DNA of 64,000 nt from Parvimonas sp. oral taxon 393 str. F0440. GTDB lineage: Bacteria; Bacillota; Clostridia; Tissierellales; Peptoniphilaceae. The stretch covers positions 496,001 through 560,000 of the forward strand of contig AFUS01000005.1 in NCBI GenBank assembly GCA_000223315.2, in the 5' to 3' direction. A program made the translations under genes and the position numbers. A model generated the notes under the pieces. It saw nothing but the letters and a program-made list of their open reading frames with translations. It did not search any database and had not been told where the DNA came from. Positions within the stretch are counted from its first letter, which is position 1; each line of letters opens with the position of its first letter. Positions 8,897-18,262 of the stretch are shown in pieces.

Positions 8897-10150
8897 TTAT
8901 ACATATTTTCGAGTTATTTTATCTTGAATAAAAGCTATACAAATCAATAAAATTGTTAAAATACAAATTCCAATTGCTAAAATTTTACAAGATTTGTTAA
9001 AACTATAAGTAATAGTTTTAGATAAAATATTTATACTTCCGTCAGCAATTTTTCCAACTCTCCAATATGAAAACGGATTATACCATTTATTAAACATCTG
9101 TAAAGTCGCTATAAGCCCAAAGGATAAAATAACGGATTTTACACTTGATTTTACAAAAGTTGAAATTGCACTTGTAAATAGGAAAATAAATAGTCCATAG
9201 AGTAAAAACAAAATCAAACTTTTTATTAAAACATCAGATATTGGAACAATCTTATATCCAAAACTCATAAGTGAAAAATAATCGCTTTTTACAATATAAG
9301 TTGTTATCGGATATTTAAAAGATGATGAACCACTTATTAAAAATTCTATTCCAAAAAATATTGCGGGTATCAATAGTCCAAGTATAATCGTTAAAATTCC
9401 ACCTGTGAAAAGCCCCGACGATACAATCCTAAATTTACTTGCACCCGATGTCCTTAAAAATCTAATTGTTTTATTTTGACTTTCCTCCAGTTTTGAAAAG
9501 AGAATTCCAAAAGTTACTACAATTATAAAAGTATAGATTAGTACTAAATTATTTGTAAAAAAGTCCCATAATCTGTGGGATGTTCCTATTAAAGTCTTTT
9601 TGCTATAATAGTCTAGAGCTTTATTTTCTTCTGAAGATCTCGGTTGGTCAAATTCTGTTCTCTGCAAAAACAAAGGAAGTGCTGAAGGAATATTATGTTT
9701 TTTTAGATATGTTAAAGTTTCAAATGTAATTTCTATAGTTGTCTCATTTACATTATAGTTATTACCTATTTGAATAGAAGCAAATCTCCCTTCGGGATCT
9801 TTGAGATGCTTTAAACTGTCATCATATAAATACTGCCAATTTGAATTTTCAATACTTTCTATATATTCTTTACTTTCTTCTATATATTTAGGGATAATTT
9901 CCTGATATTTTTCTATTAATTCCTTATCTTCTTCTGAGATATTATCCTTTTCAAGTTCATTTTTATAATGCTCCAGTTCATTTTTATATTCTTCGATATT
10001 TCTTTTACATCTTTCAATTTTTTCCTTATTAATTTTATTATTTTCAAACTTTTTTAAAGATGATGTCCCAAATCCAAGAATTATGAGCATAATAAGGAAT
10101 AAAATATTTTTCTTCTGCTTTATAAAATATTTAAAAAATAATCTACACAT
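8897..10150 (-). CDS. ABC-type membrane protein, paralogue 1
   Basis: Intact 417-residue paralogue of the next gene. Starts MCRLFFKYFIKQKKNILFLI after GGGAGGT. One N-terminal helix, a long charged region (about residues 30-165, KYxxELExYKNELEKDN-like heptads, probably coiled coil), then helices such as LVLIYTFIIVVTFGILF, LTIILGLLIPAIFFGIEFL, SLILFLLYGLFIFLFTSAI and KILAIGICILTILLICIAF. The C-terminal 250 residues are almost the same as paralogue 2, so the duplication is recent or kept alike by gene conversion. It is the first gene of the cluster and has its own promoter. Permease of an export system is inferred from context. Confidence 0.85.
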   Translation of the reverse strand: MCRLFFKYFIKQKKNILFLIMLIILGFGTSSLKKFENNKINKEKIERCKRNIEEYKNELEHYKNELEKDNISEEDKELIEKYQEIIPKYIEESKEYIESIENSNWQYLYDDSLKHLKDPEGRFASIQIGNNYNVNETTIEITFETLTYLKKHNIPSALPLFLQRTEFDQPRSSEENKALDYYSKKTLIGTSHRLWDFFTNNLVLIYTFIIVVTFGILFSKLEESQNKTIRFLRTSGASKFRIVSSGLFTGGILTIILGLLIPAIFFGIEFLISGSSSFKYPITTYIVKSDYFSLMSFGYKIVPISDVLIKSLILFLLYGLFIFLFTSAISTFVKSSVKSVILSFGLIATLQMFNKWYNPFSYWRVGKIADGSINILSKTITYSFNKSCKILAIGICILTILLICIAFIQDKITRKYV

Positions 10151-10189
10151 AGATACCTCCCAAAGTAAAAACGTCAAAAGATAATTTAT

Positions 10190-10258
10190 CTATTTACTTT
10201 CTCTTCTAGGTAAATCGTTACTACGAGAATATCATAATTGTTATTTTTTGTCAAATAT
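10190..10258 (-). promoter_or_regulatory. Promoter of permease paralogue 1
   Basis: On the minus strand TTGACA, 17 bases, TATTCT, followed by GTAACGATTTACC and GTAAAT. The conserved downstream inverted arms ATTTAC/GTAAAT overlap the expected transcription start and could bind a repressor. The remaining 10260-10500 stretch is AT-rich and holds no gene that I can support. Confidence 0.65.
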
Positions 10259-10498
10259 AATAACTAGTATTTTTCATCTTATATTGATATAAAATAAAAT
10301 TATATCATATAGTAAGATAATTTGAGATTGTATAATTTTAATTTTAAAATATCGTTCTTATTATTTATGTAGCTTTTAATTATGAAAAAATATTAAAAAA
10401 TGTATTTCTATTTTCAATTTTAATTCTATATTCTTGTAGCAGTATAAAAAAAGATAAAGCATTTTTATACTACATAAGCATAAGTGAAAATTGTATAA

Positions 10499-10531
10499 AA
10501 AAACTCATCTAAGCATGTTAGATGAGTTTTT
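10499..10531. terminator. Rho-independent terminator
   Basis: AAAACTCATCTAA, loop, TTAGATGAGTTTTT. It lies between the ABC cluster promoter and the end of the alcohol dehydrogenase gene. No gene feeds it on the plus strand, so its partner is unclear. Confidence 0.6.
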
Positions 10532-10606
10532 ATTGTGAAACAACAAGGTTCCCGGGTACCCACCCGATGCGAAGCATCGAGGAAGGGTGGGGTTCTTATT
10601 TAATTA
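10529..10606 (+). repeat. GC-rich hairpin repeat, copy 1
   Basis: TTATTGTGAAACAACAAGG, then TTCCCGGG, then a palindrome CCCACCCGATGC...GCATCG..GGAAGGGTGGG, then TTCTTATTTA. The same unit, differing at only a handful of positions, stands at 19121-19197. Both copies directly follow a terminator hairpin and precede the 3' end of a minus-strand gene. Confidence 0.85.
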
Positions 10607-10617
10607 TTTTTAAAATT

Positions 10618-11793
10618 TTACAAACACATTCTATAAATATTTTCTATATCTTCAGGTGTTAATTCTCTAAAGCCTTTTATACTTTCTTTTCCCTTACAAG
10701 CCTTCTTAGCCATAATAGCAAAATTTTTATCATCAATATTTACATCTTTTAATGTACTTTGTAATTTTAAGTCATTAAATAAAAATTCTGAAAGTTTTTC
10801 AATGGCTTTTTCTGCAATTTCTCTATCAGAAAGATTTTTATCTATGTCAAAAACATTAACTCCAAATTGAACATATTTATATATATTTTCATCATTTAAA
10901 CAATATTGCATCCAACGTGGAGTTAATATTGCAAGTCCATGTCCATGAGTTATATCATAAAAAGCTGAAAGTTCATGTTCCATTGGGTGGCAACTCCATG
11001 CAGTTGATTTACTTCCATTTATAAAACCGTTTATTGCCCAGGAAGATGTCCACATTAAATTAGCACGAGCTTCATAGTTTGTAGGGTCTTTCATTGCTAT
11101 CGGAGCATATTTTATAACTGTTTTCATAAGACCTTCCATAACACAATCAAGCATAAACAAATCATTTTCTGTTGTAAAATAAACTTCTAGGATATGACTT
11201 AAAATATCTGCTGACCCGCAAGCAGTTTGATACTCACTTACACTGTATGTATTTTTTGGGTCAAGAAATGAAACTTTTGGTAACATACACATTGAACCAT
11301 TGCTTAATTTTTCATTTGTTTTAAGGTTTGAAATAACTCCGTCATTATCCATTTCAGAACCGGTTGCTGAAAGTGTTAATATAGTTAAAAGAGGCAGTGC
11401 ATCTTCTATTTTTGCTCTTTTTTCTAAATCAAGAAAATCCCATGGGTCAAAATCAACTTTTGCTCCGGCACAAATAAATTTTGAGGCATCAATCGTTGAA
11501 CCTCCACCAACAGCAAGAACCACATCAATATTTTCTTCTTTACATATTCTAACACCCTCTCTAACAGATTCTATTCTAGGGTTAGGTTCTATCCCTGAAA
11601 GTTCAAAAACTTCAAGTCCTGCACCTTTTATTTCTTTTATAACCTCATCATAAAGTCCTATTTTTTTAATGGAACCTCCTCCATAAGTTAATAAAACTTT
11701 TTTTCCATATTTTGACAATTCTCTTCCAAGATTGGAAAGTTGTCCTTCTCCAAAATATACCTTAACAGGAATATTGTAAATAAATGGTTTCAT
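10618..11793 (-). CDS. Iron-containing alcohol dehydrogenase (butanol dehydrogenase-like)
   Basis: Group III NAD(P)H-dependent alcohol/aldehyde dehydrogenase of 391 residues; interconverts alcohols and aldehydes in fermentation. The N-terminal Rossmann-like half has the cofactor motif GGGSTIDASK, and the C-terminal half has the metal-binding histidine run HPMEHELSAFYDITHGHGLA. N-terminus MKPFIYNIPVKVYFGEGQL resembles the BdhA/YqhD branch. Full length for the family. Start follows AAAGGAGGA. It stands alone between a repeat and a terminator. The exact substrate cannot be told from sequence. Confidence 0.93.
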   Translation of the reverse strand: MKPFIYNIPVKVYFGEGQLSNLGRELSKYGKKVLLTYGGGSIKKIGLYDEVIKEIKGAGLEVFELSGIEPNPRIESVREGVRICKEENIDVVLAVGGGSTIDASKFICAGAKVDFDPWDFLDLEKRAKIEDALPLLTILTLSATGSEMDNDGVISNLKTNEKLSNGSMCMLPKVSFLDPKNTYSVSEYQTACGSADILSHILEVYFTTENDLFMLDCVMEGLMKTVIKYAPIAMKDPTNYEARANLMWTSSWAINGFINGSKSTAWSCHPMEHELSAFYDITHGHGLAILTPRWMQYCLNDENIYKYVQFGVNVFDIDKNLSDREIAEKAIEKLSEFLFNDLKLQSTLKDVNIDDKNFAIMAKKACKGKESIKGFRELTPEDIENIYRMCL

Positions 11794-11897
11794 AAAAATC
11801 CTCCTTTAAATTTATTTTTTAATACTTCTAAATTAATTTTACCTCTCCTCTATACCTAGTTAAAGAATACCCTTATTTTAAAATAAGAAAACAAAAA

Positions 11898-11931
11898 AGA
11901 GAGAATTATTTAAAACAATCCTCTCTAATTT
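11898..11931 (-). terminator. Terminator after the apeB operon
   Basis: AGAGAG ... CTCTCT hairpin with flanking A and T runs, about 30 bases past the stop of the small membrane gene on the minus strand. Confidence 0.6.
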
Positions 11932-11962
11932 TTATTCTGTAAAAACAATATAACCATGTGAT

Positions 11963-12342
11963 TTATTTTACCATTTTATTAAATATTCGCTTTGTTGCAT
12001 AATGGGAAATCAACAAGATGATTAAAGAAAAGTCGAAAGGAATTTTTACTACAACTTTTATTAAAAAGCATAGAGTAAAAGCTATTACATCTAAAATCAT
12101 AAATTGTTTCTCACTTGTGTATTTTTTTATAGTATCATATTTTATTTTTAGATTTCTAACAAGGATTACAAGAGCAACTACTCCAACTAATGCATCAATA
12201 CTGAAATTAACTAAAAATTTATTATTTATAACAGCCCATAAAAATATATAAACAAAGTTCCCATCATAATTATGGTTAATCCTGTCAAAGATATCTTTGA
12301 TTTATCTTCTGACATTTCTTTTGGTGTAATTCTTCTTGCCAT
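11963..12342 (-). CDS. Small membrane protein hidden by a frameshift
   Basis: Begins MARRITPKEMSEDKSKISLT with its ATG overlapping the apeB stop (TAATG), so it is coupled to apeB. The literal frame ends after about 40 codons. The A run 12240-12244 appears one base short; one more base (a T on the coding strand) gives IYFLWAVINNKFLVNFSIDA and an open frame to 11963, 126 residues. It has about four hydrophobic segments, for example IIMMGTLFIYFLWAVI, ALVGVVALVILV and VIAFTLCFLIKVVV. A plus-strand reading over the same bases is a shadow. I do not recognise a family; function unknown. Confidence 0.7.
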
Positions 12343-13661
12343 TATTCAAAAATCACTCCGTCAGCACAATCAATTTTAATATTTGTTGAGAAGAATTCTT
12401 TTAATGCAGTAACCATATATCCTGTATCTTTAATTCCACAAGTTTCAAAACTTGAGTGCATTCCAAGTTGTGCAACCCCAATATCAAGAGCATGTAAACT
12501 AACTTGAATATTTGATAAGTTTCCAAGAGTTGAACCACCAACTTTGTCTGATCTGTTTGCAAAGTATTGTGTAGGAACATCTACTTTTTTACAAATTTCT
12601 AAAAATACTGCTCTACTGAAAGCGTCAGTTGTATATTTTTGATTTGCAGCTTCTTTTATAACGATACCTTTATTCATAAAAGTTCTATTTGTTGGATCAT
12701 AAAGTTCTGGATGATTTGGATGAACAGCATGAGCATTATCACAACTTACTAGGAAAGATTTTGCAACTGCTTGATGATATTCATCAGTTCCAAATCCAAG
12801 AGAAGCATTAATTCTCTTTAGCGCATCTTTCATAAATGTTGACATTGCACCTTGTTTTGTGTTTGAGCCAACTTCTTCGTTGTCAAAAACAGCACAAACA
12901 TTTATTGCCTTTGGATTTTTAGCATCTAAAAATGCTTTCATTGAAGTAAATGCACATTGTAAGTCATCAAGTTTTGGAGTTGAAACGAATTCATCTTTGT
13001 ATCCCCAGATACATTGTCTTTGACGATTTACTAGGAATAAATCTTTTGCAACTATATCTTCAACTTTAACACCTAATTCTTCTGCAATCATTTTGTCAAA
13101 GTCACCTTTCTTTAATTCTCCTGATGAGAATAAAGGTAATAAATCAACTTGTTTATTGTAAGCATAACCGTTATTTATTTCTCTGTTTAAATGAATTGCA
13201 ACATTTGGTATCATTAAAATATCTTTATCAATATAGAATAATTTATTTACAATATTTCCATTTTCTCTAACTAAAACTCTACCCGCAAGACTTAAAGGTC
13301 TATCAAACCAAGTTGAGTCAATCATTCCACCATAACCTTCAACATTTAATTTTAAATGTTCTCCCGGTGCATCCATTTCAGGAACAGCTTTAACTTTATA
13401 TGTTGGAGAGTCGCTGTGTGCGGCTGTAATTTGGAAATGGTAATCGCTAAGTTCTTCTCCAACTTGGAAAGCTAATATACTTGAGTTATTTCTAGTAGTA
13501 TAGTAATTTCCACCTTTTTTTATTTCCCATTTTGCATTTTCCGGTAAAAATGTATAACCGGCTTTATCAAAATATTTTTTCATTGTATCAACAGTATGGA
13601 ACATACTTTTACTTGAATCAATAAAAGTTAATAATTCTTTTGAAATTTCAATATTATTCAT
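12342..13661 (-). CDS. apeB: M18-family aminopeptidase
   Basis: Zinc aminopeptidase of 439 residues in the aspartyl aminopeptidase family; cytoplasmic dodecamer that trims N-terminal residues from peptides. Metal and catalytic motifs are seen in order: TAAHSDSP (His ligand), the DDLQ region (bridging Asp), NEEVGS (catalytic Glu plus ligand), and the C-terminal GMHSSFE (His ligand). The start at 13661 is chosen because AGGAGG precedes it; the frame is open a little further upstream. Fits a peptide-fermenting anaerobe. Confidence 0.95.
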   Translation of the reverse strand: MNNIEISKELLTFIDSSKSMFHTVDTMKKYFDKAGYTFLPENAKWEIKKGGNYYTTRNNSSILAFQVGEELSDYHFQITAAHSDSPTYKVKAVPEMDAPGEHLKLNVEGYGGMIDSTWFDRPLSLAGRVLVRENGNIVNKLFYIDKDILMIPNVAIHLNREINNGYAYNKQVDLLPLFSSGELKKGDFDKMIAEELGVKVEDIVAKDLFLVNRQRQCIWGYKDEFVSTPKLDDLQCAFTSMKAFLDAKNPKAINVCAVFDNEEVGSNTKQGAMSTFMKDALKRINASLGFGTDEYHQAVAKSFLVSCDNAHAVHPNHPELYDPTNRTFMNKGIVIKEAANQKYTTDAFSRAVFLEICKKVDVPTQYFANRSDKVGGSTLGNLSNIQVSLHALDIGVAQLGMHSSFETCGIKDTGYMVTALKEFFSTNIKIDCADGVIFE

Positions 13662-13731
13662 ATTAATACCTCCTATCATTTTAAATTTACCCTGTTTATT
13701 TTATTTAAAATCATAAAATATATTTCAAAGA

Positions 13732-13759
13732 AAATAAAGGAACCAAAGTTCCTTTATTT
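13732..13759 (-). terminator. Terminator of the APC permease gene
   Basis: AAATAAAGGAAC, loop CAAA, GTTCCTTTATTT, ten bases past the permease stop on the minus strand. Confidence 0.85.
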
Positions 13760-13768
13760 CTTTATAAT

Positions 13769-15205
13769 CTACATTTTTTTATTATCTTCTCTTTTTCTAA
13801 GAACCGGTAAGATTAAACCTAAAGCAACTAAAACTGCTGGAGTTATAATCTTTAATACCATTTCGAATTGGTCTTTTGAGTACATACCTAATAAACAACA
13901 AGCTAATGTTACTAAGAAACACCAAGCACCAAAGAACAATCCAACTCCTCTATTTTTAGTAAATCTATAATGTCTGTCAAGTTCTTCTTTACCATATCTA
14001 AGAGCAAAGTAAGCTACGAATACCCACATATATCTCATCGGCATTACTACACCGTTAAGACGAGTAAGTTGTCTAAGAACTGTAGTAGCTCCCGGTACAA
14101 ATGATTGAGCTAATATGATTGCTCCACCAAGGATTGCAACTAATGCGATACCATTTACATAAGCTCCTCTTTCGTTCTTCTTTAACAATCTTGTTGGGAT
14201 ATATTGACTTGCATTAGGGTCTTCTAATAACATTCTTAAAGGAGCATCTATACTGATTAATAATGTTGAGAATTGTCCAACAGTGTTAGCTGCTGAATAG
14301 ATGATTAATAGTAAATCACCAACACCATAGTATTGTCCTAATTTTTGGAATGCCCAGTAAGCACCGTTTGCTGCATAAGAGTCAAATGCTTTTTTACTTG
14401 CATTAATTTCGTTGATATCGAACATAAGTCCCATAGCAACTGTTCCGAAGATAGCACTGATAACAACCATTAAAGTTGCAAACATCATAGCTCTAGGGAA
14501 TTCTTTAGCAGAATCTCCTTCAATTTTATTTACATAAGGTGAAATCTTTTCAATACCACCAACTGCAAATACTAAGATTGATAAACTACTTAAATAGTTT
14601 AAGTCAACTTTAGGGAATAAGTTATTCCAAGCGAAATTTAATTTTAAATATCCACCATTTGGATTGATAACAGGTGCAGCATACATCATAAGAATAAATA
14701 AAATACCTAAAACAAACATACTTGAACCTGCAAGTGTTGCTAATCTCTTAATAGGACTTAAACCCCTTGATGCTAAATAACAGAATAATAGTAAAACACC
14801 AAAAGTAGCTAATTGAACATAGATAGTAGGAATACTGTCATATGCTTTAGCGTCTCTGAAAATCATAAAACTTAAAGCCTTAAGACCACCTGAACCTTTT
14901 CCGGCAATATAAGTAATATGTACTGCCCAGTAAGTCCAACCTGCATAGTAAGCTAATTTAGAGTTAGTAGTTTCTTGAATCCAAGATGTTACCCCACCAC
15001 CTAAATCTTTAAATGTAGAACCAAGTTCTCCAACCATAAGTGCATACGGAATAAAATAAAATGCAAACATTAGTATCCAAGAAAATATTACTTGAGTACC
15101 ATGAAAGTAAATATAACCGTTTAAAACATTTCCAAATCCCCAAAGTGTTGAGAAACACATAAATACAAGGGACTGCCATTTAATTTTCTTTTCGGAAACT
15201 TCCAT
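13769..15205 (-). CDS. APC-family amino acid permease (YjeM-like)
   Basis: Membrane transporter of 478 residues with about 12 helices, starting MEVSEKKIKWQSLVFMCFST, with the unwound first helix GFGNVLNG and GELGSTFKDLGGGVTSW typical of APC superfamily members near YjeM and glutamate/GABA antiporters. It probably imports or exchanges amino acids. The ATG at 15205 is chosen because AGGAGG lies six bases upstream; the ATG at 15211 abuts the site. Single-gene unit with its own terminator. Substrate unproven. Confidence 0.85.
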   Translation of the reverse strand: MEVSEKKIKWQSLVFMCFSTLWGFGNVLNGYIYFHGTQVIFSWILMFAFYFIPYALMVGELGSTFKDLGGGVTSWIQETTNSKLAYYAGWTYWAVHITYIAGKGSGGLKALSFMIFRDAKAYDSIPTIYVQLATFGVLLLFCYLASRGLSPIKRLATLAGSSMFVLGILFILMMYAAPVINPNGGYLKLNFAWNNLFPKVDLNYLSSLSILVFAVGGIEKISPYVNKIEGDSAKEFPRAMMFATLMVVISAIFGTVAMGLMFDINEINASKKAFDSYAANGAYWAFQKLGQYYGVGDLLLIIYSAANTVGQFSTLLISIDAPLRMLLEDPNASQYIPTRLLKKNERGAYVNGIALVAILGGAIILAQSFVPGATTVLRQLTRLNGVVMPMRYMWVFVAYFALRYGKEELDRHYRFTKNRGVGLFFGAWCFLVTLACCLLGMYSKDQFEMVLKIITPAVLVALGLILPVLRKREDNKKM

Positions 15206-15376
15206 TTTCATCCTCCTAAAATATAAATTTTTAGCTAAATTCTTAGCCAAACACAGTATACCAAATTTATACCTTCTTGTCAAAGGTTTTAAGAACAGGA
15301 TAACGTTTTGTTTTTAATCTAAAAATATTATCACTTCACTCTATCGTTTCTGTAAATCACAATTCAACAAAAGACA

Positions 15377-15399
15377 AAAGACACCTTGCAGTGTCTTTT
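15377..15399 (-). terminator. Terminator of the potBCD operon
   Basis: AAAAGACAC, loop CTTGCA, GTGTCTTTTG, about 20 bases past the potD stop on the minus strand. Confidence 0.8.
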
Positions 15400-15420
15400 G
15401 ATTATAATATTTTATCATAT

Positions 15421-16507
15421 TTATTTTGCTTTTATTTCTGTCCAAGCATCTTGTAATTTTTCATTTGATTCGCCTAAATCTTTTAGTATGAATCCCTTTT
15501 CAAAAACTTCTTTTTTAGGAAATACTATATCACTATTTTTTAAACTTTCGTCCATAAGCTCTCTTGCTCCATCTATCGGTGAGCCATATTTTACAAAATT
15601 ACAATTTCTTGCGGAAATTTCCGGTCTTGACATAAAGTCGATAAATTTAGCTGCTAAATCTTTATTTTCTGAAACCTTTGGAATTACCCAGTTATCAAAG
15701 ATAAATATTGCTCCCTCTTTAGGAAAAACAAATTCTACATTTTTGTTTTCATCTTTTGCAAGTAGTGCTTCTCCACCCCAGATACAAGTTAATTTTGAAT
15801 CTCCATTTATTAAATTATCTTTTGCTTTATCATCACCAACATAATTTTTAACTATTTTCTTTTGAGCGATCAAAGAGTTTTTGGCTTTTTCAATATCCTC
15901 AACTTTTGTTGAGTTTGGATCTAATCCTTCTTTAATCATAGCTATTGCCATTGTAAATCTACTTCCGTCTAACATTACAACTTCGCCTTTATTTTTTTCG
16001 CTCCAAAGGTCAGCCCAACTGTCAACTTTTTCTTGTTTTGATTTATCATAAGCAATTCCGATATTTCCAATAGTATATGGTACTGAATATTCAGTTGTAG
16101 GGTCAAAAACTAAATTTCTATATTCTTTTTAACCTTTTCCATATTTGGAATTTTATTTTTATCAAGTTTTTCCAACATATTTTCTTTAATCATAGTATCA
16201 ACCATATAGTCACTTGCTACGATTACATCATATTTTTCAGCACCACTTTTTAATTTTGTGTAATATTCTTCGTTTTCTTCAAAAAATGTATAATTTACTT
16301 TACAGTTATATTCTTTTTCGAATTCCTTGATTGTTTCAGGATCTATGAAAAGATCTGTATTTGTTACATTTAAAACCTTCTTTTCTGAACTTTGTTCTGT
16401 TTTTTCTTCTTTTTTCTCTTCTTTTTTATCATTTTTCCCACAAGCTGTAAGAGATACAGTTGCAATTAAAACTAAAAGTAATACTAATAAATTTTTAATT
16501 TTTTCAT
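15421..16507 (-). CDS. potD: Spermidine/putrescine ABC transporter substrate-binding lipoprotein (two frameshifts)
   Basis: Extracellular polyamine-binding lipoprotein. The signal peptide ends in lipobox LTAC (LIATVSLTACGKNDKK), followed by a lysine/glutamate-rich linker and a type-2 periplasmic-binding fold. Two one-base deletions split it: the T run 16499-16504 right after the ATG, and the T run 16126-16130, where restoring a base gives KVKKEYRNLVFDPTTEYS. Restored length 362 residues, normal for PotD. Because of the first deletion, potC and potD appear as one chimeric protein; this is an artefact. Last gene of potBCD. Confidence 0.9.
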
Positions 16508-17281
16508 TTTTTACCCCTTTATTTTTAAATATATATGTTATTGTTGAAATTAAAATTATTATTGCAAAAAGCAATGTTGACAATGCATTTATCTTTGGAC
16601 TAATTCCCCTTTTAGTCATTGAATAAATTTTTACCGAAAGTGTTGCAACTCCATTTCCCGAAGTAAAATAACTAACAGTAAAATCGTCTAAGGACATAGT
16701 TATACAAACCAATGCCCCTATAATTAAATTAGGTATTAACTGTGGTAAGACAATTCTTTTAAAAACTTGAAATTGTCTTGCTCCCAAATCCATTCCCGCA
16801 TCATAAAGACTCTTATCAAAAGTCAATAATTTAGGCAAAATTGCAAAGACTACAAATGGAACATTAAATATTATATGCGATAAAATTATCGTAAAATATC
16901 CGAAATTAAATTTGAAAAACACATACAGTATTATCATTCCAATAGCGATTACAATATCCGGAAGTATAAGTGGAAGATAAGTTACATTTGTAAAATAACT
17001 TCTAAGCTTTGGACTAACAGACTTATATATTGACCAAGCTCCAAGAGTTCCGATTACAAGTGCAAAGGCAGTCGCAATACCTGTTATGATAAGTGTTTGA
17101 AAAAAACTTTCATAACGGATTCGTCTTTAAAAAGCTCTGCATACCATTTTAAGCTAAAACCTGTAAAAGCATTGTTATATCTTGATTCATTAAAGGAAAA
17201 TATCATCATAAATATAATTGGCATATATAAAAATATATAACACAAAAATAGATAAATTTTCCCGTTATGTTTTTTTACCAT
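16495..17281 (-). CDS. potC: Polyamine ABC transporter permease PotC (frameshifted)
   Basis: Inner-membrane permease with six helices and the EAA-type loop SLYDAGMDLGARQFQVFKRIVLPQLIP. The literal N-terminal piece stops at 17084; the A run 17100-17106 lacks one base, and restoring it gives VMKVFFQTLIITGIA. A second missing base at 16499-16504 removes its stop. With both restored the protein ends GVKNEKN at 16495, 262 residues, overlapping the potD start by 13 bases. It overlaps potB upstream by 7 bases. Confidence 0.9.
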
Positions 17282-18132
17282 ATTTTAAATCCTTCTACAA
17301 ATTCACTCTCTGATTTATTTATAAACAATTTAAAAAGTATAAGACTTGCAAAAATTATAAAAATCATAATTAAGGAAATACTTGAACCTGTTTCCCAGTT
17401 TCTAGCCTGTAAAAACTCCCTTTGAATTAAATTTCCAACCAACATATTCTGACTTCCACCAAGAAGATCAGAAATTATAAAGGTTGTAACGGAAGGCATA
17501 AAAACCATAATACAACCTGATATTACTCCCTTAAAACTTAATGGAAAAATAATTCTTAAAAATAAATCTTTTCCTCTTGCTCCCAAATCTTTAGCACATT
17601 CAATATATTCTTTGTCGATATTTATAAGTGCAGTATATATTGGAAGTACCATAAAAGGTAAAAAGTTGTAAATCATTCCTATAATAATTGCAAAGTTGTT
17701 GTTTAAAAATTTTATCGGACTTCCTATAATTCCGATATTTATAAGCATTTGATTTATAATTCCCCGTTCTCTAAAAATACTCATCCAAGAGTAAGTTCTA
17801 AGTAAAAAGTTAGTCCATAAAGGCATAATGAATAATAAAACAAAGATATTTCTTCGCTTTTCGCTTTTTATTCTGCTTAAAAAAAGTCCCGCAGGAAAGC
17901 CTAAAATTAGACATAAAAAAGTTGAAATCAAGGATAATTTTAAAGACACAAAAATAATTTTCACATAAGTCGGTGTGAAAAATTTCTTGTAATTATCCAA
18001 AGTAAAAACAAAATTTTCATCTTTAACTTTAAAAGAATAATAAATTATAAAAATCAAAGGCACTATCGTAAATAAAGTCGTCCATAACAAATATGGCATT
18101 GCTCTAATTCTATATAAATGTTTTCTTAACAT
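17275..18132 (-). CDS. potB: Polyamine ABC transporter permease PotB
   Basis: 285-residue permease, six helices, EAA loop IECAKDLGARGKDLFLRIIFPLS. The start at 18132 (MLRKHLYRIRAMPYL) follows TTTGGAGGAAAT. First gene of potBCD here. The usual ATPase gene potA is not next to it: upstream lies the divergent gpmA. The ATPase must be encoded elsewhere. Confidence 0.93.
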   Translation of the reverse strand: MLRKHLYRIRAMPYLLWTTLFTIVPLIFIIYYSFKVKDENFVFTLDNYKKFFTPTYVKIIFVSLKLSLISTFLCLILGFPAGLFLSRIKSEKRRNIFVLLFIMPLWTNFLLRTYSWMSIFRERGIINQMLINIGIIGSPIKFLNNNFAIIIGMIYNFLPFMVLPIYTALINIDKEYIECAKDLGARGKDLFLRIIFPLSFKGVISGCIMVFMPSVTTFIISDLLGGSQNMLVGNLIQREFLQARNWETGSSISLIMIFIIFASLILFKLFINKSESEFVEGFKIW

Positions 18133-18201
18133 ATTTCCTCCAAAAATAAATAAATCCAACTATTATTTTATCATCAAAAAGGTTATTAGACAAGTTTTTT
18201 C

Positions 18202-18230
18202 TTGTAAAGTTTTGCTATTTATAATATAAT
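18202..18230 (+). promoter_or_regulatory. Promoter of gpmA
   Basis: TTGTAA (18202-18207), 17 bases, TATAAT (18225-18230), then AAAGGAG before the start codon at 18263. A good sigma-70 type match. Confidence 0.75.
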
Positions 18231-18262
18231 TAATATAAGAAAAATTAAAGGAGTTTTAAAAA

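Noticed and set aside
12018-12251. Plus-strand frame opposite the apeB tail
   Set aside because: The minus strand of the same bases carries the restored membrane gene with start overlap and terminator; the plus frame has no support.
16110-16937. Chimeric PotC-PotD protein in a single frame
   Set aside because: The join lies at an A run where PotC should stop and PotD start; adding one base gives two normal proteins with a 13-base gene overlap and a proper lipoprotein signal.
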